Source: Rhodobacteraceae bacterium LMO-JJ12 (GTDB taxonomy: Bacteria; Pseudomonadota; Alphaproteobacteria; Rhodobacterales; Rhodobacteraceae). From it: DNA of 64,000 nt. Positions 1 through 9,961 of this stretch are shown in pieces; position 1 is the first letter of the stretch; each line of letters starts with the position of its first letter. The stretch covers positions 1,426,001 through 1,490,000 of the forward strand of contig JAKGBX010000001.1 of NCBI GenBank assembly GCA_021555075.1, read 5' to 3'. The notes beneath the pieces were generated by a model, which saw only the letters and a program-made list of their open reading frames with translations, searched no databases and was not told the DNA's origin. A program made the position numbers and the translations under genes.

Positions 1-509
1 AAAGTATAGCTTAGCGTGATGGTGTGAACGTATTTTGCATCGCGATCATCGACCATTTCGGGATCGACATAGAAACTGACGGGCATTTCCACACGCTCGC
101 CGGGCTGCAAGACCTGTTCGGTAAAGCAGAAGCATTCGATCTTGTTGAAGAAATAACCCGCTTCATAGGGCGTCACATTATAGCTCGCCTGACCGGCAAT
201 TGCCCGTTTGGTCGGGTTGTAAGCCTCATAAAAAGCCAAGCCGGTTTCGCCGATCCTGAGTTCCATCTCTTTTTGCAGCGGCTTGAATTCCCAGCCAAAT
301 CCGCGTGCTTGCGAGGCATCAAAGCGCACTTTGACAGTGCGATCCAGTATCTGATCGCTGCCCGCGATTGCGGTACCGGGCGTGCCGCCAAAGCCGGTGA
401 CCCGGCAGAACCAGTCATAAAACGGCACCGAAGCCCAAGCCAGCGCCCCCATGACGATCACAACGCTGATCGTCTGGGCCAATGTCTTATGCTTGCCTTG
501 AAGCGCCAT
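1..509 (-). CDS. ctaG: Cytochrome c oxidase assembly protein CtaG/Cox11, 3' end cut by window
   Basis: This is a copper chaperone that delivers copper to the CuB site of cytochrome c oxidase subunit I. My translation from the ATG at 509 gives 169 residues before the window edge; full-length family members are somewhat longer, so only the C-terminal end is missing. An N-terminal membrane anchor (about residues 12-30) is followed by a periplasmic domain. The copper-binding CFCF motif is at residues 126-129, followed by TEQ, as expected for Cox11. The ATG overlaps the stop of the upstream small gene (TGATG), so translation is probably coupled in the ctaC-ctaB-CoxF-ctaG operon. The product is clear; only the end is unseen. 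Confidence 0.93.
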   Translation of the reverse strand, partial: MALQGKHKTLAQTISVVIVMGALAWASVPFYDWFCRVTGFGGTPGTAIAGSDQILDRTVKVRFDASQARGFGWEFKPLQKEMELRIGETGLAFYEAYNPTKRAIAGQASYNVTPYEAGYFFNKIECFCFTEQVLQPGERVEMPVSFYVDPEMVDDRDAKYVHTITLSYT

Positions 510-694
510 CAGTTGCCGCCTTCTTGCGTTTGCGTGGCTGCTGCGGGTTCGGGTGCAACCTGAAAGTCGCCGCGTTTGGTCTTGGCCAGTGTCAGCGCGA
601 AGATCAACACCACGAAGGCCACCAGCACCAGCCCGAGGCCGACATTACGCCCAAGTCGGCGGTGGTGCAGTTCGTGTTCGACTTTCAATGCCAT
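509..694 (-). CDS. Small CoxF-like membrane protein of the cytochrome oxidase operon
   Basis: This 61-residue protein has a charged N-terminus (MALKVEHELHHRRLGRN), one hydrophobic helix (about residues 17-37) and a short Ala/Pro/Gln-rich tail. It sits between ctaB and ctaG, starting one base after the ctaB stop and overlapping the ctaG start by one base. Small single-helix proteins at this place are common in alphaproteobacterial cta operons and are usually annotated CoxF or 'cytochrome oxidase small assembly protein'. The assignment rests on position, size and topology, since there is no catalytic motif. A role in oxidase assembly or as a minor subunit is inference. Confidence 0.75.
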   Translation of the reverse strand: MALKVEHELHHRRLGRNVGLGLVLVAFVVLIFALTLAKTKRGDFQVAPEPAAATQTQEGGN

Positions 695-695
695 G

Positions 696-1634
696 TTACC
701 AGCCCCCCATGCCATAGGCCCGCAGCACGGCTTGTGCCAGAATTGCAAGGAAATGGCCGAAGAGATAGACGAGCGACAGGCGGAAGACCTTTTTTTCGAC
801 GCGGTAGTCATCGGCTTCTGCCACCGTTTCATCGCGGCGCCAGATCGCCCAGGCACCCCGCAGGAAGAGCGCGTTCAGCACTACGGCAACCGCGAGATAA
901 AGAGGCCCACCAATCGAGGTGGCGGCAATGCCAAGCGCGATTGGCGTGAGCAAAATGGTATAGACCAGAATGTGGTTGCGTGTGACGCGCCGACCGTGGG
1001 TCACGGTCAGCATGGGCACGCGGGCCTTGTGATAGTCGGACTTCATGAACAGGGCCAGCGCCCAGAAATGCGGCGGTGTCCACATGAAGATCAGAGTGAA
1101 CATCAGAATGGATTCGGTGGAGATGCCACCCGTGGCCACGGCCCAGCCGATCATCGGGGGAAAGGCACCTGCGGCCCCGCCGATCACGATGTTTTGCGGG
1201 GTCGAGCGTTTCAGCCACATGGAATAAACCACGGCATAAAAGAAGATGGTGAAGGCCAGAATCGCGGCGGCCACCCAATTGCTGGCCAGCCACAGCATCA
1301 CCACCGAGAAGCCTGACAGGAAGACCCCAAAGCCCAGGGCTTCGCCCTCGCTCACCCGGCCTGCGGGGATCGGGCGGTTTTGGGTGCGCTTCATGATCCG
1401 GTCGATATCGGCGTCCCACCACATGTTGAGCGCGCCCGACGCGCCGCCGCCCAATGCGATGAACAAGATTGCCGTAAAACCGATCACCGGATGCACGCCC
1501 TGCGGCGCAGCCAAGAGACCGACCAACGCGGTGAACACAACCAGAGACATCACGCGCGGCTTCAGGAGCGCGAAGAAATCGCCAAAGCCGGCGTCACCCG
1601 TCGTGGTTTGTGTCTGAATGTTGGTATCGGTCAT
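696..1634 (-). CDS. ctaB: Protoheme IX farnesyltransferase (heme O synthase)
   Basis: The enzyme attaches a farnesyl group to protoheme IX to make heme O, the precursor of heme A for the aa3 oxidase. The 312-residue protein is a polytopic UbiA-family membrane protein, with the prenyl-diphosphate-binding signature NMWWDADIDRIMKRT about a quarter of the way in. I chose the ATG at 1634 because a GAAAGG ribosome-binding site stands seven bases ahead; the reading frame extends 10 codons further upstream without one. It lies 62 bp downstream of ctaC on the same strand and runs directly into the CoxF-like gene, consistent with one oxidase-assembly operon. Confidence 0.95.
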   Translation of the reverse strand: MTDTNIQTQTTTGDAGFGDFFALLKPRVMSLVVFTALVGLLAAPQGVHPVIGFTAILFIALGGGASGALNMWWDADIDRIMKRTQNRPIPAGRVSEGEALGFGVFLSGFSVVMLWLASNWVAAAILAFTIFFYAVVYSMWLKRSTPQNIVIGGAAGAFPPMIGWAVATGGISTESILMFTLIFMWTPPHFWALALFMKSDYHKARVPMLTVTHGRRVTRNHILVYTILLTPIALGIAATSIGGPLYLAVAVVLNALFLRGAWAIWRRDETVAEADDYRVEKKVFRLSLVYLFGHFLAILAQAVLRAYGMGGW

Positions 1635-1696
1635 TTCGGGGCCTTTCGACAAAGTCGCCCCCAACCGACGGGGGCGACTGTTCTTGCCGGATCAGT

Positions 1697-2608
1697 TTAG
1701 TTCAGGGAAGCAACATCGACGTATTCGTCGGCTGCGGTCACTTCTGCCAGCCATTTGTCATAGGTTTCCTGGCTCACTACTTTTACAGTGATTGGCATAT
1801 AGGCGTGGTCCTTGCCGCAAAGTTCAGAGCATTGACCAAAGTAAATGCCTTCACGCTCGGCCTTGAACCAGAGTTGGGCCAGCCGCCCGGGAACCGCATC
1901 CTGCTTCACGCCAAAGGCGGGAATGGTCCACGAGTGGATCACGTCATCGGCGGTGACGGTCATCACGACGACCTTGTCTACAGGCACGACCACGGCCGTG
2001 GTCGTGGCGAGCAGGAATTCATCTTCGTTATAGCCCGCATCAACCAGTTTGGCGCGCATGGCGTCGGTCAAAACAAAAGGTGTCACATCGGCATCAGCCG
2101 GGCGTTCGTCTTCATCCAGACTTGCGAAGTTGCCAATCATGTGGCTGTCGAAGGCAAAATTGTCTTCGGTATCGGTGTATTCATAGCTCCAATACCATTG
2201 GTGTCCGATAACCTTGATGTTGACTTCGCCAACCGGAATTTCCTGTTGTTTGAACAGCACCGGCAACGAAAACGCACCGATGAACACCAAGATCACAATC
2301 GGCCCGATGGTCCAGATAACCTCGATCGGTGTGTTGTGTGTGAAGCTGGATGGGTTCGGATTGGAACGGCGGTTGTAACGCACGATGATGTAAGCCACCA
2401 AAACGAACACCAGCAGGCAGATCGCAAAGATGATATAGTTGATCATGGTGTCAAGGAAATGGATGTCGCGGGCCAGCTCGGTCGCGGCGGGCTGAAAATT
2501 CAGCGCGCCGTTAACCGGCTTGCCGACGGATTCCAAAGTCGCCTGTGCCATCGCCGGAGCGGCGGAAATGGTGGCTATCACTGTGGAGAGCTTGGAGAAA
2601 AGTCGCAT
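1697..2608 (-). CDS. ctaC: Cytochrome c oxidase subunit II
   Basis: This is the CuA-bearing subunit of the aa3-type terminal oxidase, which takes electrons from cytochrome c on the periplasmic side. The 303-residue protein begins with a cleavable signal peptide ending near APAMAQ (about residue 22). Two transmembrane helices follow (about residues 55-78 and 95-118), then the cupredoxin domain. The aromatic patch [10 protein letters not shown] and the CuA loop [14 protein letters not shown] are both intact. It is the first gene of the minus-strand cta operon. Upstream, the gap of about 197 bp to the divergent tldD contains an FNR-type site at 2758-2771, which could tie oxidase expression to oxygen. 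Confidence 0.97.
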   Translation of the reverse strand: MRLFSKLSTVIATISAAPAMAQATLESVGKPVNGALNFQPAATELARDIHFLDTMINYIIFAICLLVFVLVAYIIVRYNRRSNPNPSSFTHNTPIEVIWTIGPIVILVFIGAFSLPVLFKQQEIPVGEVNIKVIGHQWYWSYEYTDTEDNFAFDSHMIGNFASLDEDERPADADVTPFVLTDAMRAKLVDAGYNEDEFLLATTTAVVVPVDKVVVMTVTADDVIHSWTIPAFGVKQDAVPGRLAQLWFKAEREGIYFGQCSELCGKDHAYMPITVKVVSQETYDKWLAEVTAADEYVDVASLN

Positions 2609-2757
2609 ATGTCACCCCGGTCGGTTTGAGTGGTCTTCATTTTTTGTTTGTCCGAACTTTCCGCAGTTGGCGAAAAACCCGTTGTTTTACCGCAAGTAAA
2701 AACCATATTCACTGTGAGTGATATAAGAATTCCGCTTGCGGCGAACTGACGTCTTTT

Positions 2758-2771
2758 TTGACATAGATCAA
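2758..2771. promoter_or_regulatory. FNR/FnrL-type binding site between ctaC and tldD
   Basis: The sequence TTGACATAGATCAA matches the FNR-family consensus TTGAY-N4-RTCAA at every specified position. It lies between the divergent ctaC (start 2608) and tldD (start 2806). Its centre is about 42 bp from the tldD start codon and about 156 bp from that of ctaC. The tldD gene has a visible ribosome-binding site, so an activator at the usual -41.5 position would leave no leader for it. Control of ctaC, or repression of tldD, is therefore at least as likely. The match is seen; the target is inference. Confidence 0.6.
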
Positions 2772-2805
2772 ATTGCCGGGGCATGGAAGAGAGGATGAAA
2801 GCCAA

Positions 2806-4233
<1,428 letters not shown>

Positions 4234-4256
4234 CGGGGCGCGGATTTTAGCGGCGC

Positions 4257-4787
4257 TTAAAGGCCCTCGAAATCACAGAGGGCCTTAACGTCCATCCCTA
4301 GACCTTCGAGTTTGGCCCGCCCGCCAAGTTCGGGCAGGTCGATGATGAAGGAACAGCCGACAATCTCGCCGCCCAGCCGTTCGATCAGCTTGATCCCGGC
4401 TTGCGCCGTGCCACCGGTGGCCAGAAGGTCATCAACCACCAGGATTTTCTCGCCCGGTTGGATCGCGTCATCATGAATTTCAACCACGGCCTCGCCATAT
4501 TCGAGGGTGTATTCTTCGGAAATCACCGGCCCGGGCAGTTTGCCTTTCTTGCGGATTGGCACGAACCCGACGGTCAGTTGATGGGCAATCGCCCCGCCCA
4601 AAATAAACCCGCGCGCTTCGAGTCCCACGACCTTGTCGATTTCAACTCCGGCATAGGGATGCAGCATCTGGTCAATCGCCATGCGAAAGCCGCGCGGATC
4701 GGCAAACAGCGTGGTGACATCGCGAAACAAGATCCCTTCATGGGGAAAGTCGACGATGGTGCGGATATAGTCTTTGACGGTTTTCAT
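4257..4787 (-). CDS. apt: Adenine phosphoribosyltransferase
   Basis: Apt salvages adenine by joining it to PRPP to form AMP. The 176-residue protein has the phosphoribosyltransferase PRPP loop [12 protein letters not shown] in its second half and the family's [12 protein letters not shown] segment earlier. The start at 4787 ([11 protein letters not shown]) matches family length; a longer in-frame extension overlaps the upstream gene and looks spurious. It starts 8 bp after the LysE-family gene and is in line with mtnP further upstream, whose product releases adenine, so this looks like a salvage group. The identification is firm. Confidence 0.96.
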   Translation of the reverse strand: MKTVKDYIRTIVDFPHEGILFRDVTTLFADPRGFRMAIDQMLHPYAGVEIDKVVGLEARGFILGGAIAHQLTVGFVPIRKKGKLPGPVISEEYTLEYGEAVVEIHDDAIQPGEKILVVDDLLATGGTAQAGIKLIERLGGEIVGCSFIIDLPELGGRAKLEGLGMDVKALCDFEGL

Positions 4788-4795
4788 ATGTATCC

Positions 4796-5428
4796 TCAAG
4801 AGGTTGCGCGGCGCAAAGTGGCTGTCATAACGCCCATCGCGATCAGTGCCACTCCGCCAGTGCGTGTAAGCCATGTGATGACGTTGGGTCGTCGAATAGT
4901 GGCACGTAGACGATCCGCCAGCAGGGCATAGGCGAGCGAATTGATCGCGGCAAGCCCTACAAATGTTGAGATCAGAATGGCGAATTGCGGCAAGAGCGCC
5001 TGATCAGGGCGGATGAATTGCGGCACGAAAGCGATGAAGAATGCAATGGATTTCGGGTTGAGCGCGGTCACGGCGGCGGCGTGCCAGAAGACCGAGCGGG
5101 CGTGGATCGAGCCCGGTGCGTCAGGCAGACTCAGGCCTTGGTTTGGGGCCGTGCGCAGGAGTTTGAGGCCCATCCAGACCAGATAGGCGGCACCGATCCA
5201 TTTCAACGCGGTGAACAGCATGGCCGAAGTCAACACCAGCGCGCCGAGCCCGGCCAGCGACGCGCTCATCGCGACAAGATCGCCGAGCGCCACACCGGTC
5301 GCCGAGGCAACGGCAACGCGCCGCCCCTGGCTGAGCGCATAGGATAGCACCAAGAGCACTGTCGGGCCGGGGATGAGCAACAGCGCCGTGGAGGCGGCGA
5401 CGAAGGTGAACCAGAGTTCGAGGGCCAT
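4796..5428 (-). CDS. LysE/RhtB family amino-acid exporter
   Basis: The 210-residue inner-membrane protein has about six hydrophobic helices. It starts [21 protein letters not shown], with the GP(T/S)[14 protein letters not shown] pattern characteristic of LysE/RhtB (RhtB, YggA) exporters of amino acids or homoserine lactones. The substrate cannot be read from sequence. It lies between mtnP and apt on the minus strand, 8 bp ahead of apt, so the two are probably cotranscribed. Export of a methionine-cycle-related compound would fit the neighbours, but that is only a guess. Confidence 0.9.
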   Translation of the reverse strand: MALELWFTFVAASTALLLIPGPTVLLVLSYALSQGRRVAVASATGVALGDLVAMSASLAGLGALVLTSAMLFTALKWIGAAYLVWMGLKLLRTAPNQGLSLPDAPGSIHARSVFWHAAAVTALNPKSIAFFIAFVPQFIRPDQALLPQFAILISTFVGLAAINSLAYALLADRLRATIRRPNVITWLTRTGGVALIAMGVMTATLRRATS

Positions 5429-5535
5429 GGGGCGGGACCTTTCTTATGTGGCGTGCGAGGCGATTGCGAGAAACGGCGGCGTATTGAGAATGGCGAAAAA
5501 TGCAAGAAAGTGTGCAATGTCAACGCTATGCAGCC

Positions 5536-6411
5536 TCACCCCAGCACACGGCCCATGATGGCAGAGAGCTTTTGCACAAGCGCGGGATCGCGCGCTTGGG
5601 GGGCGGTGAGGATGGCATATTCAAGGGCGCGGTCGCAGCCATGCGGACAGGGTGCGCGCTGATCGCCCAAGAGGGCTGGAAGGCGACCCACCAGGCTTCG
5701 GCCCTTGTCGGCATTGCCCGTTAAAGTGGCAATGATTTCAGACACATCCACCTCGCCATGATCGGGATGCCAACTGTCGTAATCGGTCACCATCGCGACG
5801 GAGGCATAGCAAAGCTCGGCTTCGCGGGCGAGTTTGGCTTCGGGCATGTTGGTCATGCCGATCACATCCGCGCCCCAGTGTTCGCGATACATTTTGGATT
5901 CCGCCAGAGTGGAAAACTGCGGGCCTTCCATGGCGAGATAGGTGCCGCCCTGATGCATGGTGATCCCGGCGTCGCGCCCGGCCGCAAGGCAAGCGGCAGA
6001 GAGACGCGCACAGGTCGGATGCGCCACGCTGACATGGGCCACGCAGCCTTCGCCGAAGAAGCTTTTCTCGCGGGCGAATGTGCGGTCAATGAATTGATCT
6101 ACAACGACAAAATCGCCCGGCGCCATTTCTTCGCGAAAGCTGCCGCAGGCCGAGACCGAGATCACATCCGTCACCCCGATCCGCTTGAGCGCGTCGATAT
6201 TGGCGCGGTAGGGCACCGAGGAAGGGGAATGCACATGGCCGCGCCCGTGACGCGGCAGAAATGCCATTTTCACGCCATTCAACCTGCCCGTCAGGATCTG
6301 ATCGGACGGTGCCCCCCAGGGGGTTTCAACAGCGGTCCATTCGGCGCCATCCAGCCCGTCGATGTCATAAATCCCCGAGCCGCCGATCACGGCAATCATG
6401 GTGTCGGTCAT
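5536..6411 (-). CDS. mtnP: S-methyl-5'-thioadenosine phosphorylase
   Basis: The enzyme phosphorolyses methylthioadenosine, a by-product of polyamine synthesis and of acyl-homoserine-lactone synthesis, to adenine and methylthioribose-1-phosphate. The 291-residue protein starts with the phosphate-binding segment IAVIGGSGIYDIDGL. It contains RHGRGHVHSPSSVPYRAN and the substrate-binding stretch MTNMPEAKLAREAELCYA, where the Asn/Met context fits MTA phosphorylase better than purine nucleoside phosphorylase. Apt, which consumes the adenine product, lies two genes downstream on the same strand. Promoter signals in the upstream gap are not clear. Confidence 0.94.
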   Translation of the reverse strand: MTDTMIAVIGGSGIYDIDGLDGAEWTAVETPWGAPSDQILTGRLNGVKMAFLPRHGRGHVHSPSSVPYRANIDALKRIGVTDVISVSACGSFREEMAPGDFVVVDQFIDRTFAREKSFFGEGCVAHVSVAHPTCARLSAACLAAGRDAGITMHQGGTYLAMEGPQFSTLAESKMYREHWGADVIGMTNMPEAKLAREAELCYASVAMVTDYDSWHPDHGEVDVSEIIATLTGNADKGRSLVGRLPALLGDQRAPCPHGCDRALEYAILTAPQARDPALVQKLSAIMGRVLG

Positions 6412-6735
6412 GTTATCCTCAACGCTGCTGTTCAGGGCGCATTTGTGACCGCCGTCGCGGCGAAAGGCAAGTCGGCGTGCGCCGTGTTAATGCCGCATTT
6501 TTGGGCAGATTCGAGGGGGTGACATTCGGCTGCCGCCCGGCTGCGCCGCGGCTGTCGGGGACGTTATGCGCTGCAAGGGGCGCGAATCGTTAACCTTTAT
6601 TGCGCCATGCGCAAGAAAACCTGAATCAACGCGGCCCGCAGTGTCGGGCAGGATCGGGAAAAAGGCTGGCCAAGACCGCGCAGTGCCGTTAGAGGGCGCA
6701 CTCCCATACATTATGACTCGGAAACAGGATTCCTG
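6412..6735. other. Divergent intergenic gap mtnP / SulP gene
   Basis: These 324 bp separate the start of mtnP on the minus strand from the start of the SulP gene on the plus strand, so promoters in both directions must lie here. I see no convincing open reading frame, RNA gene or repeat. A plausible ribosome-binding site (AGGA) precedes the SulP start. Confidence 0.6.
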
Positions 6736-8364
6736 ATGCGCTCGAACTTTTTCACCCAGATGGCCAGCCGTCTGGATATGCCTGATTTGCGCCGCCTGCC
6801 GCCCGAACCGATGAGCCTGTCGCGCATCCGGATCGAGGTTCTGGCGGGGCTTACTGTTGCGCTGGCGCTGGTGCCGGAAGCGGTGGCTTTTGCTTTTGTC
6901 GCCGGGGTGCATCCGTTGGTCGGGCTCTATGCGGCCTTCATGGTCGGATTGATCACCGCGCTGTTTGGCGGGCGGCCGGGGATGATTTCGGGCGCGACCG
7001 GGGCCTTGGCCGTGGTGATGGTGGCTCTGGTGGCGGATCATGGGGTGGAATACCTCTTTGCCACGGTCGTGTTGATGGGGATACTCCAGCTTGTCGCCGG
7101 AATCATGCAGTGGGGGCGGTTTATCCGACTGGTGCCGTATCCGGTGATGCTGGGCTTCGTGAATGGCCTCGCCATCGTGATTTTCCTGGCTCAGATGGGG
7201 CAATTCAAGGTGCCGGGCAGCGCCGAGTTGACAGGTCACGGGATGAGCGGCGGCACATGGTTGAGCGGAATGCCTCTGGCGGTGATGCTGGGGCTGGTGG
7301 CGTTAACGATGGCTGTGGTCTGGGTGATGCCTCGGGTAACGCGCGCGGTCCCCGCACCGCTGGCAGGCATTGCCGTGGTGGCAGCTGTGGTCATCCTCAC
7401 CGGGCTCGATGTGCCGCGGGTGGGGGATCTGGCCTCGATCAAGGGCGGGTTGCCGACGTTCCACATTCCAATGGTGCCGATGACGCTTGAGACGTTTTGG
7501 ATCATCTTGCCTTACGCCGTGATCCTGGCGGCGATCGGGCTGATCGAGAGCCTGTTGACGCTGAACCTTGTGGGCGAGATCACCGGTAAGCGCGGCGGGG
7601 CGAGCCGTGAATGCATCGCGCAGGGCAGCGCCAACGTGGTGACCGGATTCTTCGGTGGCATGGGCGGCTGTGCGATGATCGGTCAGTCGATGATCAACGT
7701 GAAATCAGGCGGGCGGACGCGGCTGTCGGGCGTGGCGGCGGCCTTGTTCTTGTTGCTGTTCATTCTGGTCGCAAGCCCGATGATTGAACAGATCCCGCTG
7801 GCCGCGTTGGTTGGGGTGATGTTCATGGTGGTGATCGGCACCTTCGCCTGGCATTCGATCAAAACACTGTCGCGCGTGCCGCTGAATGATGCTTTTGTCA
7901 CCTTGTTGGTGACGGTTGTGACGGTGGCCTATGACCTTGCCATTGCGGTGGTCGTCGGGGTGATCGTTTCGGCTCTGTCCTATGCCTGGAACAACGCGCG
8001 GCGCATCCATGCGACTGTGGTGACAGAGCAAGATGGCGCCAAGGTCTACCGCGTGCAGGGGCCGCTGTTCTTCGGGTCGGCGGAAGGGTTTGCGGAGCTT
8101 TTTGATATCAAGGGTGACCCTGACAACGTGGTGGTTGATTTTGCCGATAGTCGCGTGGTGGACCAATCTGCGCTTCAGGCAATCGAAGCGGTGGCGAGCA
8201 AATACGAAACCGCTGGTAAACAGCTGCAACTGCGCCACCTCAGCCGCGATTGCCACAGGCTGTTGTCACGTGCCGGACACCTTGTGATCGACAGCGATGA
8301 TGACCCGGATTACGCATTGGCCGTCAACTATTCAGTGCGCACCGGGATTCTTGGTGGGCACTGA
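6736..8364 (+). CDS. SulP family inorganic anion transporter with STAS domain
   Basis: This 542-residue inner-membrane transporter belongs to the SLC26/SulP family, which carries sulfate, bicarbonate or other anions. The N-terminal part has the family signature around residues 30-80 (IEVLAGLTVALALVPEAVAF, then GLYAAFMVG and the SGATGALAVV segment). About ten to twelve membrane helices follow. A C-terminal cytoplasmic STAS domain (about residues 430-535) contains the expected VVVDFADSRVVDQSALQAIE. The substrate is not readable; no carbonic anhydrase or sulfur-assimilation gene is adjacent. The ATG at 6736 has AGGA six bases upstream. Confidence 0.93.
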   Translation: MRSNFFTQMASRLDMPDLRRLPPEPMSLSRIRIEVLAGLTVALALVPEAVAFAFVAGVHPLVGLYAAFMVGLITALFGGRPGMISGATGALAVVMVALVADHGVEYLFATVVLMGILQLVAGIMQWGRFIRLVPYPVMLGFVNGLAIVIFLAQMGQFKVPGSAELTGHGMSGGTWLSGMPLAVMLGLVALTMAVVWVMPRVTRAVPAPLAGIAVVAAVVILTGLDVPRVGDLASIKGGLPTFHIPMVPMTLETFWIILPYAVILAAIGLIESLLTLNLVGEITGKRGGASRECIAQGSANVVTGFFGGMGGCAMIGQSMINVKSGGRTRLSGVAAALFLLLFILVASPMIEQIPLAALVGVMFMVVIGTFAWHSIKTLSRVPLNDAFVTLLVTVVTVAYDLAIAVVVGVIVSALSYAWNNARRIHATVVTEQDGAKVYRVQGPLFFGSAEGFAELFDIKGDPDNVVVDFADSRVVDQSALQAIEAVASKYETAGKQLQLRHLSRDCHRLLSRAGHLVIDSDDDPDYALAVNYSVRTGILGGH

Positions 8365-8447
8365 TCCTGCTTGCGAAAGCCCTTAAACGCGGAAGCGTGG
8401 CGAGAAAACGCATAACCTCTATGCGCGTGATGTCTGATAGTTCAGGA

Positions 8448-8544
8448 GCCTCCGGCGGGGATATTTTTGGCAAGATGAACCCAAGGGCGGGTCCAATCTT
8501 CATCTTGCCGAAAATATCCCGGGGGTTTGGGGGCTGGCCCCCAA
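8448..8544. repeat. Paired dispersed repeat in inverted orientation, plus GC hairpin
   Basis: Two copies of a short repeat face each other. The arm at 8458-8479 and the arm at 8499-8520 are 22 bases each and reverse-complementary at all but one position, where a G-T pair would form. The common core reads GATATTTT followed two bases later by GCAAGATGAA. The left copy extends upstream to 8448. Just after, 8527-8544 forms a GC-rich hairpin (GGGGGC / GCCCCC). Related single copies lie at 14145-14176 and, degenerate, at 55601-55628. Sitting between the SulP gene end and a convergent gene end, the structure could terminate transcription from both sides, although no long T-run follows. Confidence 0.7.
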
Positions 8545-8579
8545 TTAAACAGCCCTGTGCGCGAAAGCGCTCAATTGGG

Positions 8580-9506
8580 TCAGCCGCGCGTCTTGAATCC
8601 GGGGGACTCTTGCTTTTCCGGGTGCTGGGCGAGGTGGCGGGCTTTCAACTCGGGCGTCATGGCGCGTGATCCGTCGTGGCTCCATCCCGGAGGGGCGATG
8701 GCATAGGCCAGCCGTTGGCGAAGGGTGAGGCCCGGCAGCGTCATGTCGTGAAAGATGGCGAGCCATTCATGGAAGGCCACGCGCAAGGGGTTGAAGGTGC
8801 CGAGGTTGTGCACAAGACCGTAGTCGACCTTCTCATCCTCCTGTTCGGGCACGAAGGTGCCAAAAAGCTTGTCCCAGACGATGAAGACGCCGGCATAATT
8901 GGCATCGAGATAGCGCGCATTGCGGCCATGATGCACGCGGTGGTGGCTGGGGGTGTTCATCACCGCCTCAAACAGCCGCGGCATTCGTCCGATTGCTTCC
9001 GTATGGATCCAGAATTGATAGATCAGGTTTAGCCCGCCGACAAACAGCACCATTGCCGGGTGAAACCCGAGCAGAATCAGCGGCGCGCGCGCCACCATCA
9101 TCAGGGTAAACGTGCCGGTCCATGTCTGGCGCAGGGCCGTGGTCAGGTTGTAATGCTGGGATGAGTGGTGGTTGACGTGGCTGGCCCAGACCCAGCGGAT
9201 ACGGTGGCCAAAGCGATGCACCCAGTAATAGCGCAGATCGTCGAGCACGAAACAGAGCACCACCACCCAGAGCCCCGTGCCAAGGTCGAGCGGCGTGATC
9301 TGCCACAAGGCCATGAAGGCCGTCCAAGCGACAAAACCCAGAAGTATGCCGCTCGCGACATTGCCCGCGCCCATGGCTAGAGAGGTCAGTGCGTCGCGCG
9401 TCTCGTAGCGCCCGCCGCGTCGTTTGAGCACGATCCAGGCAAGTTCTACCAATATGGCCAGGATGAAGAACGGCACCGCAAAGTTGACGACGTCGGGATA
9501 GTTCAT
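8580..9506 (-). CDS. Sterol desaturase / fatty acid hydroxylase family protein
   Basis: This 308-residue membrane di-iron oxygenase-type protein has several N-terminal helices. It carries the three histidine clusters that bind the two irons: HRFGH at 97-101, HVNHH at 110-114 and HHRVHH at 188-193. Family members hydroxylate or desaturate sterols, carotenoids, fatty acids or ether lipids, so the exact substrate is open. The start at 9506 is fixed by the family N-terminus (MNYPDVVNFAVPFF). It overlaps the stop of the upstream hypothetical gene by the four-base ATGA arrangement, implying translational coupling. Confidence 0.9.
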   Translation of the reverse strand: MNYPDVVNFAVPFFILAILVELAWIVLKRRGGRYETRDALTSLAMGAGNVASGILLGFVAWTAFMALWQITPLDLGTGLWVVVLCFVLDDLRYYWVHRFGHRIRWVWASHVNHHSSQHYNLTTALRQTWTGTFTLMMVARAPLILLGFHPAMVLFVGGLNLIYQFWIHTEAIGRMPRLFEAVMNTPSHHRVHHGRNARYLDANYAGVFIVWDKLFGTFVPEQEDEKVDYGLVHNLGTFNPLRVAFHEWLAIFHDMTLPGLTLRQRLAYAIAPPGWSHDGSRAMTPELKARHLAQHPEKQESPGFKTRG

Positions 9507-9961
9507 GCGGGAGGCTCCGTCGTGGGGGCAGGGCGGGTTGCAGGCTGGAGGGCGGGTTGAAGGGAAGGTTGAGGGGAGGGTTGTAGGTGGGTAAGCCACA
9601 GGTTGGTCTCGTCGGGGTCAAGACGCAAGCGGAGATTGGGGGCGGTGAAATCGGGCAGGCGCAACGCGATCCCGTCGGGTTTTCGCATTGCCCGCGCACC
9701 GGTAAGGAAGCGCGCGGTGCTGTCCGCGCCCATGGACCAGACCACGCCGGGGCCATCCAGCGTATCAATCAGGGCGGCGCGTTGATTCTGGCACAAGATT
9801 ACCTGTAAGGCGGGCGTGTCGGGGAATTCCCGGTTCCATGCCGCACGCGCGCTATCTGGATCAGCAAAATGCAGGGCGCGTGACAGGCCAAGCAGATGCA
9901 GAAGAGCTGCGATTCCTGCGATGCCGATCACCACCATGGGCAAGAGAATGTTCAGTGGCAT
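9503..9961 (-). CDS. Hypothetical protein with N-terminal membrane helix and Pro/Gln repeat tail
   Basis: I do not recognise this 152-residue protein. It begins with a strong hydrophobic segment (about residues 3-27), so it is probably membrane-anchored. It ends in a low-complexity tail built from a short repeated unit (QPSPQPSLQPALQPA). The middle is unremarkable and has one cysteine. Its stop codon overlaps the start of the fatty-acid-hydroxylase-family gene (ATGA), which suggests a shared function or at least coupled expression. The codon pattern is consistent with a real gene. Confidence 0.6.
   Translation of the reverse strand: MPLNILLPMVVIGIAGIAALLHLLGLSRALHFADPDSARAAWNREFPDTPALQVILCQNQRAALIDTLDGPGVVWSMGADSTARFLTGARAMRKPDGIALRLPDFTAPNLRLRLDPDETNLWLTHLQPSPQPSLQPALQPATRPAPTTEPPA

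Noticed and set aside
5429-5535. Possible small gene between mtnP and the LysE-family gene.
   Set aside because: Short frames here overlap known genes or have no ribosome-binding site or recognisable sequence.
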